This document shows, piece after piece, positions 20,441-29,902 of a stretch of DNA of 64,000 nucleotides. Every line of letters starts with the position of its first letter. Position 1 is the first letter of the stretch. The stretch comes from Tropheryma whipplei str. Twist (GTDB lineage Bacteria; Actinomycetota; Actinomycetes; Actinomycetales; Microbacteriaceae). The position numbers were made by a program, and so were the translations under genes. The stretch spans positions 682,001 to 746,000 of the forward strand of contig NC_004572.3 in NCBI RefSeq assembly GCF_000007485.1, given 5' to 3'. Under the pieces are notes generated by a model. It saw nothing but the letters and a program-made list of their open reading frames with translations, ran no database searches and had not been told where the DNA came from.

Positions 20441-20513
20441 GGCTCTGTAGCTCAGTTGGTAGAGCGTTCGACTGAAAATCGAAAGGTCACCGGATCGATA
20501 CCGGTCGGAGCCA
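20441..20513 (+). tRNA. tRNA-Phe (anticodon GAA), copy 1
   Basis: Acceptor GGCTCTG pairs with CGGAGCC, and the anticodon loop is CTGAAAA. 73 nt. An identical second copy lies at 48821-48893, offset 28,380, as part of a larger duplicated segment. Confidence 0.95.
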
Positions 20514-20528
20514 CAACTGTATCTCTCT

Positions 20529-21107
20529 TTATAAGAGGAAGGGGAGGGCAGCCAGTCCAGATCCTAGTAATAGACCTGATAATCCAGTGATCATCACTAA
20601 CCACCATGGGGCTGATGGTTGTGCTGATAGTTGAGTGGATTGATTATGGGTGGTGGGTTGATTAGAAAGGTCACGGCGCTTGCGTACCTTACCGGTGCTA
20701 CTTGACTGAGAAGGAGAAACAGTAAAGACATAGGTATATGTTGCAGCAATAGGGGTTGCCACAGCAGTTGTCGTGGTGTAGACGGGGGTGGGAGAATTTA
20801 CCACATAGGCAATTGCCTGTGGTCCTAAACAGGCACGACATGTACCGGATAGATAGTCACCTGTATAGACACCATTTGATCTAAGTCCTGTGGTTTTTGT
20901 GGTAGTTCCATATGTAACTGTGTATGTGGTTACAGATTGCGCAGTGTGCGTTACATGTAACACGGCGGGGTTATATGTTGCATTACAGAAAACCTGTTAC
21001 GGGTTGCACGGTTACGGGTTACACAGGTGTGAGTTACATGTAACGCTGTGGTGGTTCCATATGTAACTGTGTATGTATATGTGCCTGAGGTGGTTGGGGT
21101 TCCTGGA
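20529..21107 (-). pseudogene. WiSP C-terminal cassette (anchor-encoding fragment)
   Basis: It encodes the same C-terminus as WiSP3: Ig-like remnants, a basic KVRKRRD motif, a Ser/Gln-rich stretch and the final hydrophobic anchor (WWLVMITGLSGLLLG then ALPFLL). Up to 20927 it matches 48909-49307 with a G/A-type change at 20683 giving Arg instead of His. It has no start region. A 149-bp insertion flanked by a 23-bp direct repeat (20905-20927 and 21054-21076) breaks the module, after which the match resumes to about 21107. Best read as a silent donor cassette or the relic of a deleted WiSP gene. Confidence 0.88.
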
Positions 21108-21194
21108 TATAACACTCTTGAGTGTTTGAATCATAAGTGAACATAACACAGTTAGCACGTAATTGTGTCACGTGTTATGAACACATGTTAAAGC

Positions 21195-22289
21195 TTAGTG
21201 GTGACCAAAAAAGAGTGTGAGGATAGATGTCAGAATGGTTGCTAAGGCACCTATTATTAGTTGTCGTAAGGCTTTGATGATTATGTTTGATCCTGATAAA
21301 AGGGCAATTACTGCACCTGTTATTAAAAGACAGAGAGTAAAGAGGGTCAGTGAGGTTGGTAAAGCAAGATGAATGGGAATTGGAATTAGGAATGGCAAGA
21401 GAGGGATAAGGGCGCCTGTAGCAAACAGGATAAAACTTGTAATGGCAGCGGTCCATGGGTTGCCAAGGGCCTGGTTATGATCGTTTGGTAGACCTGTAGT
21501 ATTGGAGTGATGTTGGTTCAGGTTGGATGTGATTGGATCGGGCACGTGAAGGCGGAGATTGTCTGTGTGGCGCACTATTTCAAGGACACGGTTGGCGCGA
21601 TGCTGAGCTTGGGCAGGAGTCATGCCCCTTGCACGGTATACAAGAGACAGTTCGTTTGCATCTATTGATAGGTTGCTAAGGGCTTTGTAACTTTCAGGGT
21701 CAGGTGTGTTGGAGTTTATGAGTTCTTTTTGACTTGTGACAGAGACATATTCACCAGCAGCCATTGATAGACTGCCCGACAAGAGACCGCCAAATCCAGT
21801 GAGGAGCAGGAGGGTTATATTGTCTGTAAAAACTGCCATTGTTACTATCAAAGCTGTATTCGAGACGAGGCCATCATTTATACCAAAAACGGCCGCACGG
21901 AAGGGCCCGGATATACTTTGTCTGTTTGGGGCAGCAACAGCGCGAATTACCTCTTTGTGTATTGTTTCATCTGCTGCCATATGAACGGCATTTACATCCC
22001 TGAAATAGGGTGCCTTTGCTTCGGCTCTTTGCAGAAAGGATAATACAATTACCTTGCTACCGTATTTTGCCATTAGGCGCAGCAAGAAATCCTTTGGTTT
22101 TGGGTCCGGCTCGTTGCCGAGCAAGTTACGCCAGTGTTGTGCGTGGCGCTTTTCTGCCTTGGCAAGATCGAGAAAGATCTGCTTTTGTTTAAAACGGGTT
22201 GCGAGTATTTCGTATATGCGCGCCTCGGTTATTTCTCTGCGTAGATACCGGCGCCACTTTTTTCTTTCCCTGTCATGGTTATCTTTCAT
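21195..22289 (-). CDS. VIT1/CCC1-family iron/manganese transporter with ferritin-like N-domain
   Basis: 364 residues. Residues about 15-125 form a ferritin/rubrerythrin-like helical domain with EITEAR and AEKRHAQHW metal-ligand patterns. From about 130 the protein follows the VIT1/CCC1 family: GINDGLVSNTAL, GLLSGSLSMAAGEYVSV, then three hydrophobic helices at about 275-360. Related fused proteins (membrane-bound ferritin, MbfA-type) export iron or manganese from the cytoplasm, and the N-domain senses or collects the metal. The ATG is at 22289. It stands alone between WiSP repeat tracts, so no operon partner suggests its regulation. Confidence 0.88.
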   Translation of the reverse strand: MKDNHDRERKKWRRYLRREITEARIYEILATRFKQKQIFLDLAKAEKRHAQHWRNLLGNEPDPKPKDFLLRLMAKYGSKVIVLSFLQRAEAKAPYFRDVNAVHMAADETIHKEVIRAVAAPNRQSISGPFRAAVFGINDGLVSNTALIVTMAVFTDNITLLLLTGFGGLLSGSLSMAAGEYVSVTSQKELINSNTPDPESYKALSNLSIDANELSLVYRARGMTPAQAQHRANRVLEIVRHTDNLRLHVPDPITSNLNQHHSNTTGLPNDHNQALGNPWTAAITSFILFATGALIPLLPFLIPIPIHLALPTSLTLFTLCLLITGAVIALLSGSNIIIKALRQLIIGALATILTSILTLFFGHH

Positions 22290-24066
22290 GTTTTAATGTA
22301 ATATCTCCGTTTCGTAACAGTCTAAGTTTTGCAGATATACCCCGCTGGCACAATAATTTGCAGATGTTGGGTTTGATGCATAACCTGATCCGCCCTTGGT
22401 GAGTGCATTGGTGGGGTTAGTACACTTGTGGGGCTGTGTCTGTGACACTGCCATCTGACCCTGATCCATACATACAGCATTAACACTTGGCACAGCAGTA
22501 ACACCTGGCAGTGAATTTGCCACCTGGGTCAGGCGTGGCACTGATACTTGGCACCCCATAAATCCATAGCGCAGTGTTTCTGCCATCAGATGTGTAGTTC
22601 CACAGGGTAATGAGTGAATGTGTTATGTGTTGCTGACTATGTTACGTGTTGCGCTGATGCTGTGTCACTGATCCACGGCACAGTGTTTGTGCCAGCACAG
22701 TGTTACTGTCATTTGACAAAGTCGAAGGCACAGCAGTAACACTTGGCAGCATGTGTCATTTGGGTCAGGCGTGTCACTGATACTGTGGCTGTGAATGTCT
22801 CTCTGCCACCTGGCAAAGGCACAGGCACTTCCCTGATACTTGACACACCACCCTTGCCAGAGCCTGTGTTAGGTGTATGGGGTTGTTGGGTTATTGGTTA
22901 CCGGTTACACAGCACATGGGTTGGTGCAGGTAGATATATAGTACGGGTATAAGAAGTAAAGAATGTACGATATGCGGTATATGTCAGGGTAGCCGTGTGA
23001 TGTGTTGTGCCCTCACCTTTAAATATATGTTTGTGGTGGTTACAGGTGGCACAGCATGGGGTTACATATAACTCTGTGTGTGTTACAGGTCGCGGGTGTG
23101 GGGTAACCGGTTGCACACAGGCAGGGGTTACATGTCACTCTGTGGTGAAGTCAGTGTATCTCTGGTGTTGTACCTGTGTTTAGGATAAGGCCTGTGGGTA
23201 AGGATTGCTTCTTGCCAGTGGTATAGATAACAGTCATGTGTGGGATGTGTATTACACAGTAATTACTACTGCGATGGCAAAGCCGGTAAGCAGTAACACG
23301 GGCTTCAACAGGTGCAGCAAAAGCATAAAAGCTTACTTTATACTCTCCAGGTGTAACACCTGTATCTATACTTCCTGTTATGGTTCCATTGGTTGTATCA
23401 AGGGTTACTGGTATCAATACTGATGGTTACGGTGTTACTGTCTGTGGTTAGGGTGGTTGGGCTTATTAGTGTTTGCAACAGATGTAACAGGTGACCGCTT
23501 ACGGGTGTGGAGTAGCCTGTAACACAACATAGGTAACCACGTAACACAACACACGAGTTACAGGTCGCGCACCACAGCGTTACCAGTAATGCGGGCAGGG
23601 GTTACAGGTTGCGCTGTGCCATATAGAGATGCAGATGTACCAAAGAGGGAGCCTACGAGTCCGAGTAGGCTGCCCAAGAAGCCTCCGGATGATTGTCTGG
23701 GGGCAGCTCTCTTAGATCTGTGAGAGGTTGTAAGTCTTGCTCAGGTATGCATTAATACTTGGCACACCTACAGGTGTAACATCTGTAGGTGTAGCTATAT
23801 AACTGGATAAAGGGGCACCTCTTGTCTTGGGTGTACTAGTTATAGTACTCCCCTACTAACCAGACTTGTTACTGCGGAACCTACGATACCGCTTAGGCCA
23901 CCGGCTATGCCACCTAGTAGGCCGCCCCAGATGCCTCTGGGTGATCGTTGGGGGCAGCTTGTTTTTGTTGATAGTTTTCAGCAAAATTAGACGTGAAAAT
24001 ATTCAACAAAATAAAATATGCAGAAATTATCAATAACAAATCACTTACAATCCGATTCATAAAAGC
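22290..24066 (-). repeat. WiSP-derived non-coding repeat tract 5
   Basis: About 1.8 kb. Between about 22430 and 22870 it has an unusual set of near-repeats of the type CACTGATACTTGACAC and CACAGTGTTTGTGCCAGC. An Ig-like unit with the frame-breaking 16-bp insert follows (23401-23416). Glycine-rich modules lie near 23640 and 23890, with an RSKRAAP junction piece near 23705. The last ~110 bp (23955-24066) are unique AT-rich DNA and probably contain the ispE promoter. No intact gene. Confidence 0.82.
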
Positions 24067-25470
24067 ATGATGATAAAAAAAATAACCAGAGTAAGCGTCC
24101 CAGGAAAAATAAACCCAATCTTATTGGTTGGACCAAAGCGACCAGATGGGTATCATGGGCTTTTTACCGTATATCTTGGGATATCGCTTTATGAGCACAT
24201 AAACATTACGCTTGATGATTCTTACAATAGGTCCCGCGAGATGAAAACCGATGGTGGTAATACCTGGCGCGCCAGCCATAGCAAGCCATTAAATACTGCA
24301 AATACTATGGGGGAACCTTTTAGTCATTCTGAATATTCAGTGCATGCGGATCAATCTGAATTCTATCTAAATGAATTGACAGAACATTCTGGTCAGGATA
24401 ATCCCTGTATGAACACTAGCAGGCTGAATACTAACAGATATGGCCATCCTGTTGTGCATCCATGTCCCAAAATACACTGCATTTGCACACAGTCAAATAT
24501 CGCTGCTATTGGGTCAGATTGTACGGGGTGTGTGGATATTGCCCAGGCGTGCAAAATGCTGCGAGGTGGACTGGGGTGCACACAAGACCCATGCGTAAAA
24601 AACCCTCACACACAATGTTTTACGGACGTGTCAAACCATGCTATGCGTAATGTTTTACCGCTGAATGTATCAAATACAGAGCAATTCCCGATACAAATAG
24701 AATACGCAAACGGCCGAAATCCCGTCTTGAATCCAATGGATGATCTCGCGATGCGTGCAGCCCTTTTACTATCTAAGGATATAGATCTTCAAAATACACA
24801 TATTTTACCCAGTACGCGTATTTCGATTGAGAAGAATATTCCGGTTGCCGCTGGTCTGGCGGGGGGTTCAGCTGACGCTGCAGCGGTCTTGCTTGGGATA
24901 AACAGTGCATGGCAAACAAATTATTCTAGATGTGATTTGCTAGGAAAGGCAGGTGCACTCGGTGCAGATGTACCCTTTTTAATCTGGGGTGGGGCTGCCT
25001 ATGGAAGCGGAACCGGTTCATGTGTGACTTTTTTTGAAACACAAACTCTGTACTGGGTTTTATGCTTTTCAAAGCATCCTCTATCCACTCGCAAGGTATT
25101 TCAAGAGCTCGATCGACAGCGCAGTGGTGCCGGATGCAATCATCACCCTGTTTTTTCCAACCCAGCAGAGTGTGCAGAAATGCTAAAAAAGGCAATAAAA
25201 AGAGGGCCAGAAGCGCTAGCAGCTCTTTTGCATAATGATCTTACAAGCGCCGCAAAGATGCTTATGCCAGAAATTGCAGAGCGGATCAAAGCAGCAGAAA
25301 GATGCCCTGGGATTCTGCGAGCAATCATAAGCGGATCCGGACCGACCCTTGCCCTGTTGGCAGAAGACGCAGAGGCGGCTAATAGGGCATGCAGTATCCT
25401 GAAAGACACGGGTGTTATCTGCAAAGCAGTATCATCTCCGGCGTATTCGAGTATATACTGGCAGACGTAA
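24067..25470 (+). CDS. ispE: 4-diphosphocytidyl-2-C-methyl-D-erythritol kinase IspE with a large insertion
   Basis: IspE phosphorylates CDP-ME in the MEP isoprenoid pathway. The N-terminal PGKINPILL and RPDGYH blocks (residues about 12-30) and the GHMP ATP loop PVAAGLAGGSADAAA (about 260) identify it, as does the late SGSGPTLALL. Length is 467, against about 290-310 for the family. The extra sequence lies between residues about 55 and 215, after the first beta-strands and before the helix that precedes the ATP loop. It is hydrophilic, Asn/Thr/His-rich and holds around ten cysteines. All catalytic blocks remain, so activity is plausible. The start is one of two adjacent ATGs; tRNA-Gln follows 3 bp after the stop. 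Confidence 0.93.
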   Translation: MMIKKITRVSVPGKINPILLVGPKRPDGYHGLFTVYLGISLYEHINITLDDSYNRSREMKTDGGNTWRASHSKPLNTANTMGEPFSHSEYSVHADQSEFYLNELTEHSGQDNPCMNTSRLNTNRYGHPVVHPCPKIHCICTQSNIAAIGSDCTGCVDIAQACKMLRGGLGCTQDPCVKNPHTQCFTDVSNHAMRNVLPLNVSNTEQFPIQIEYANGRNPVLNPMDDLAMRAALLLSKDIDLQNTHILPSTRISIEKNIPVAAGLAGGSADAAAVLLGINSAWQTNYSRCDLLGKAGALGADVPFLIWGGAAYGSGTGSCVTFFETQTLYWVLCFSKHPLSTRKVFQELDRQRSGAGCNHHPVFSNPAECAEMLKKAIKRGPEALAALLHNDLTSAAKMLMPEIAERIKAAERCPGILRAIISGSGPTLALLAEDAEAANRACSILKDTGVICKAVSSPAYSSIYWQT

Positions 25471-25473
25471 TAA

Positions 25474-25544
25474 TCCGCTTTGGTGTAACGGCAGCACAGC
25501 AGCCTTTGGAGCTGTTGGTCTAGGTTCGAATCCTAGAGGCGGAG
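25474..25544 (+). tRNA. tRNA-Gln (anticodon UUG)
   Basis: Acceptor TCCGCTT pairs with AGGCGGA, and the anticodon loop CTTTGGA contains TTG. T-arm is TAGGTTCGAATCCTA. 71 nt, discriminator G, no encoded CCA. Confidence 0.93.
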
Positions 25545-27828
25545 CGCTTCGTGTTTCTCCTTACGTGTTTATCGGTAAAAGTTTAGAAACTGGGTATGCT
25601 GGATACTTCTGTGCCCGTACTAACACCTGTATCTATGCTTCCTTGTATGCTTCCTTGTATGGTTCCTTTGGTTGTATGGTGTAGCCAATATACGTAACTG
25701 TGCAATTCAACAATAAACAATTCCATAACATACACTGCAGCGCCCATAGGTAGGGTTATGTCGTTACCTGTCTGGATATATGTTGTTGTGGTTCCATTGG
25801 TTCTATCAAGGGTTACTGGTATCAATATTGATGGTTACGGTGTGGGTTTTTTGACTGGATGTGGTTAGGGTGGTTGGGCTTATTGTGTAACCGGTTATAA
25901 AACCTGTTACAGATAAGCTGACAGGTGTTGTTGTGTATATGGTTATGGTTGTACCAGATAGAGATGGTGCTGTACTGGTAACAAGAAATGTATATGTTGC
26001 ACTAACACTTGTACTAGTAAGGGTTGTAGCAGAGGAAGTATAGGAAGGTGCAGTTGCAGTAATAGTTACTGTATATGTTCCAGGCACAATACTTGGGGTG
26101 ATTGTTATATTGCCATTGGTTTTATCAATACCTAGTCCTTTAGGTAGACCTGTGGCATTAGTTCCACCAGATGTAGCATCTGCCATATATAACATTTATG
26201 GGTGTAGCTATATAACTGGTTGGAGAACCTCTTGCGTTGGGTGTAATAGTTATAGTACTCTGACCTATAGATACACCTGTGGCTGTGGCAGATAGAGATG
26301 GTGATAAACCCAAGAATCCGCCTATGCTACCGAGTATGCCGCCAAAGAAGCTTCCGGATGATTTACCTTATAACCACGTTGGTTTATAGAGTTAGTTTAC
26401 ACGTCGGTTACTGCGGTAGGTAGGACGGTGCCTGCAACAAGACCAAGGAAACCTTGGCTTGTTTGGACTTGAGTGCGGTGCCTTGCTATGCGATGGATTG
26501 GGCTGTGGCAGATAGAGATGCAGATCCACCCAGGATGGAGCCTGTGAGTCCCGGCTAGGGTATTGCCTAGGTCACTGAGTGGGTCTCTGGGTGATCGTAT
26601 TACCAGTCGCGCTGGTATGAGTTACACGTAACACAACAGAGGTGACATGTCACGCAACAGGGGTTACCGGTTCGCGGGTGTGGAGTAACCTGTAACACAA
26701 TATAGGTAACCAGTAACGCTGGCAGAGGTTACATGTAACTCTGTGGGATTAGTTGTGTCGTATGTTGATCCAGGATGGAGCCTGCGATACTGCTTAGGGC
26801 ATTGGTAATGCCGCCCAAGAAGCTTCCGGATGATTGTCTGGGGGCAGTGCAACCCTGGCGGCTCATACATTCACAAACACGAATGACCCGCACGTACAGG
26901 CGCACACACAGAAGGTGTCCGAACCCCTTATCAGCGGCTAGCTCAAGGGCAAAGATCTGCAGGGGTACTATAGATAAAAGTGGCTCAAAACTGTAACGCG
27001 TAAGCGGTATCCTCAAAACGCTATCAGTGACAGTGGAGGTAACAGTGCTAATTGTGGCACTTGGTATGGTTACTGCAGTGTGATATACACTGTGACACAG
27101 ATATACACAGCGGCGCGGATACCCATAACAGGGGTAAGGTCAGCAAAGGTCTTGTAACACTAGCGGGGGCAGTGTTGTTACTGCGGCAGGTAGGAGGGCG
27201 TTTGCAAATGTGACTGGTAAGGGTGATAAGGGTGTCGGCAACAGTAACATCAGGGGATAAGGCTATCAGCGCGTGGTAAAACAGCCGAGTCGCCCTCTGC
27301 AGCAATAGCAATGATGGGGATTTTATTTCTCGAATAGGGGCAAGGTTCACTCAACTGTAACGCTTTTGGCCAGATTTCTGGGGCGATCGACATCAAACCC
27401 CTTATCAGCGGCTAGCTCAAGGGCAAAGATCTGCAGGGGTACTATAGATAAAAGTGGCTCAAAACTGTAACGCGTAAGCGGTATCCTCAAAACGCTATCA
27501 GTGACAGTGGAGGTAACAGTGCTAATTGTGGCACTTGGTATGGTTACTGCAGTGTGATATACACTGTGACACAGATATACACAGCGGCGCGGATACCCAT
27601 AACAGGGGTAAGGTCAGCAAAGGTCTTGTAACACTAGCGGGGGCAGTGTTGTTACTGCGGCGGGTAGGACGGTGCCTGCAAGACCGGCAAGGGTGACTGG
27701 CAGGGTAATAAGGATGGCGGCAACAGTAACATCAGGGGATAAGGCTATCAGCGCGTGGTAAAACAGCCGAGTCGCCCTCTGCAGCAATAGCAATGATGGG
27801 GATTTTATTTCTCGAATAGGGGCAAGGT
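25545..27828 (-). repeat. WiSP-derived non-coding repeat tract 6, with glmS 3' copies
   Basis: About 2.3 kb. It begins with a short WiSP-like stretch in which TGCTTCCTTGTA repeats (25635-25660). Ig-like units follow at about 25790-26190, with the frame-breaking insert at 25809-25824. Glycine-rich modules lie near 26300, 26530 and 26780, and dyads at 26621 and 26728. From 26922 to 27828 two mosaic units alternate pieces of the glmS 3' end with WiSP anchor-type sequence. No intact gene. Confidence 0.85.
26922..27828 (-). repeat. Duplicated glmS 3'-end segments
   Basis: The glmS terminal segment 27878-27985 recurs as 26922-27029 and again within 27341-27503. The second copy includes the true stop region. 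A further upstream glmS piece (around 27990-28060) recurs near 27269 and 27749 with a short internal deletion. Each copy then passes into the same non-glmS sequence (ACAGTGGAGGTAACAGTGCT), so a unit of about 475-480 bp has been duplicated in tandem next to the functional gene. Confidence 0.9.
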
Positions 27829-29679
27829 TCACTCAACTGTAACGCTTTTGGCCAGATTTCTGGGGCGATCGACATCAAACCCCTTATCAGCGGCTAGCTC
27901 AAGGGCAAAGATCTGCAGGGGTACTATAGATAAAAGTGGCTCAAAACTGTAACGCGTAAGCGGTATCCTCAAAACGCTATCAGTGTGTGGTAAAACAGCC
28001 GAGTCGCCCTCTGCGGCAATAGCAATGATCCTAGCACCACGGGATTTTATTTCTCGAATATTCGAAATAACCTTCGCGTGCAAAATTGGCGAACCAACCG
28101 GTGATGGAACTATTACAAAAACTGGCTGTCCCGGCTCAATCAAGGCAATCGGGCCGTGTTTCAGCTCACCGGCAGCAAATCCCTCAGCATGTATATACGC
28201 GAGCTCTTTTAGCTTCAGTGCTGCTTCTAGTGCAATCGGATAGCCTGCATGTCGACCTAAAAACAGAATTGAGCGAGAATCGCTCATCCAATGCGCAAGC
28301 TGACGAACACTTTCATAAATCTCCAGAACCTGTTTCAGTTTTACCGGCAAGCGATTTAACTCGCAAACCGCTTTCTGTCTTGGAAAAATCGACCGAAAGC
28401 CACGCAACTGTCCAAGGTATAGTGCCAACAAGTACAAAACAACAATTTGACAGACAAAAGACTTTGTACTCGCAACAGCTACTTCGGGGCCGGCTTTGGT
28501 ATATATCACAGCATGACTTTCTTTTGGAATAGAACTGTCCATTACATTACAAACAGAAATGGTTTTGACCCCAGCCTGCCGCGCATACCGAACGGCCATC
28601 AGGCTGTCCATGGTTTCCCCGGACTGACTTATAAATACAGCTAAAGTTTTTGAATTAAGAACCGGTTCGCGGTATCTAAATTCGTGGCTTAACTCAACAG
28701 ACACTGGTAAACCTGCCCAGGCTTCGATAGAGTAACTAGCAGTCATTGCCGCGTAGGCGGCCGTTCCGCAGCCCACAAGCACTACCCTATCTATTGCAAG
28801 CAGGTCATCCCGGATGTGATCACATTCTGGCAGGATGACTGTGCCATCCTCCGTGCGCCCTTTCAGGGTATTCTCAACAGCTTGTGGTTCTTCAAAGATC
28901 TCTTTAAGCATAAAAGATGACCAGCCGGAACTATCAACAGATGCCGGATGCCAGCTTACGGTATGTACTTCATAATCGACAGGGTGCCCAGCAAAATCAG
29001 TTATGTAAACAGAATCACCTGATAGAGCGACTATTCGCTCTTGATCAATATTTGCCACACGCTGTGTATATTCTGCAAATGCAGCAATATCACTGGCCAG
29101 GAAATTCTCACCCTGACCAAATCCTAATAGCAGCGGTGAATTATTTTTGGCAGCAACAATGGTATTCGGCTGATCTTTGTGAATTGCAACAACTGCAAAC
29201 GCACCTTCGAGTCGCTGCGTAACTTCTACAAATGCTTGAACCAGATCTTGTGTTTTCTTAAAAGCGTCAGACAGTAAATGCGCAACGACCTCTGTGTCTG
29301 TTTCACTTGTGAAGCTTTTTCCCGACGCAAGTAGTTCCCTTTTTAAAACATCGCTGTTTTCTATGATCCCGTTGTGAACTATTGCTAAGCTCTGTTCTGT
29401 ATCCATATGTGGATGCGCATTTCTATCACTGGGTTCGCCGTGGGTTGCCCATCGCGTATGACCAATTCCTGTAGACCCAACAATGGGTGTTGTGCGCCTT
29501 TCAAGGCATGTTTTTAGGACATTAAGCTTTCCGGATTTCTTTACGCTCTCAATATAAGCTTTATCTGTTACAACCGCGATACCTGCAGAATCGTAGCCCC
29601 TGTATTCAAGGCGCTCTAAGCCTTTTAACAGAACCTCTGCCGCAGGGCGCGGGCCAGAATAACCAATGATCCCACACAT
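27829..29679 (-). CDS. glmS: Glutamine--fructose-6-phosphate aminotransferase (isomerizing) GlmS
   Basis: A 616-residue enzyme that makes glucosamine-6-phosphate from fructose-6-phosphate and glutamine, the first step to UDP-GlcNAc and peptidoglycan. Cys2 (MCGIIGYSG) is the N-terminal glutaminase nucleophile after Met removal. GHTRWATHGEP and the NGIIEN loop follow. Two SIS sugar-isomerase domains come next (GCGTAAYA, SQSGETMDS; later LGRHAGYPIALE, ELKHGPIALI), and the C-terminus is DRPRNLAKSVTVE. Length is normal. No ribozyme-like sequence is obvious upstream. Its 3' end has been copied into the repeat tract just downstream, but the gene itself is intact. Confidence 0.97.
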   Translation of the reverse strand: MCGIIGYSGPRPAAEVLLKGLERLEYRGYDSAGIAVVTDKAYIESVKKSGKLNVLKTCLERRTTPIVGSTGIGHTRWATHGEPSDRNAHPHMDTEQSLAIVHNGIIENSDVLKRELLASGKSFTSETDTEVVAHLLSDAFKKTQDLVQAFVEVTQRLEGAFAVVAIHKDQPNTIVAAKNNSPLLLGFGQGENFLASDIAAFAEYTQRVANIDQERIVALSGDSVYITDFAGHPVDYEVHTVSWHPASVDSSGWSSFMLKEIFEEPQAVENTLKGRTEDGTVILPECDHIRDDLLAIDRVVLVGCGTAAYAAMTASYSIEAWAGLPVSVELSHEFRYREPVLNSKTLAVFISQSGETMDSLMAVRYARQAGVKTISVCNVMDSSIPKESHAVIYTKAGPEVAVASTKSFVCQIVVLYLLALYLGQLRGFRSIFPRQKAVCELNRLPVKLKQVLEIYESVRQLAHWMSDSRSILFLGRHAGYPIALEAALKLKELAYIHAEGFAAGELKHGPIALIEPGQPVFVIVPSPVGSPILHAKVISNIREIKSRGARIIAIAAEGDSAVLPHTDSVLRIPLTRYSFEPLLSIVPLQIFALELAADKGFDVDRPRNLAKSVTVE

Positions 29680-29833
29680 GGAACTTCAGTGTATCATCTT
29701 GGTTGTTCAGATTTTTGTAATTTCTTTATTGTAAGCGAACAGAGCTTCACACATAACCAAAAATAGACGAATTTCCGGATTTATTCTGCTAACAGAAGCA
29801 TTCCACTTACCGAGCTAGATAAATGGAAACCCT

Positions 29834-29880
29834 AAAAAAAATTTTTCCGTGCGGTTTCACATTAAAACCGCACGGAAAAA
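29834..29880 (-). terminator. Rho-independent terminator after WiSP2
   Basis: A perfect 16-bp inverted repeat (29842-29857 with 29865-29880) with a 7-base loop and a run of eight T on the minus strand beyond the stem. It lies just 3' of the WiSP2 C-terminal frame and upstream of glmS, so it ends WiSP2 transcription. The stem is flanked by A/T runs on both sides and may also work from the other strand. Confidence 0.9.
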
Positions 29881-29902
29881 TCTAAATTCATAATAAAACA
29901 CC

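Noticed and set aside
6502-26739. parS sites for the ParA-like protein
   Set aside because: GTTAC-NN-GTAAC does not match the parS consensus (TGTTNCACGTGAAACA-like), the sites lie far from the ParA-like gene, and no parB is in the window.
29834-29880. glmS ribozyme or riboswitch
   Set aside because: The inverted repeat upstream of glmS is a perfect simple stem with a T run, on the side expected for a WiSP2 terminator. No ribozyme core elements were seen.
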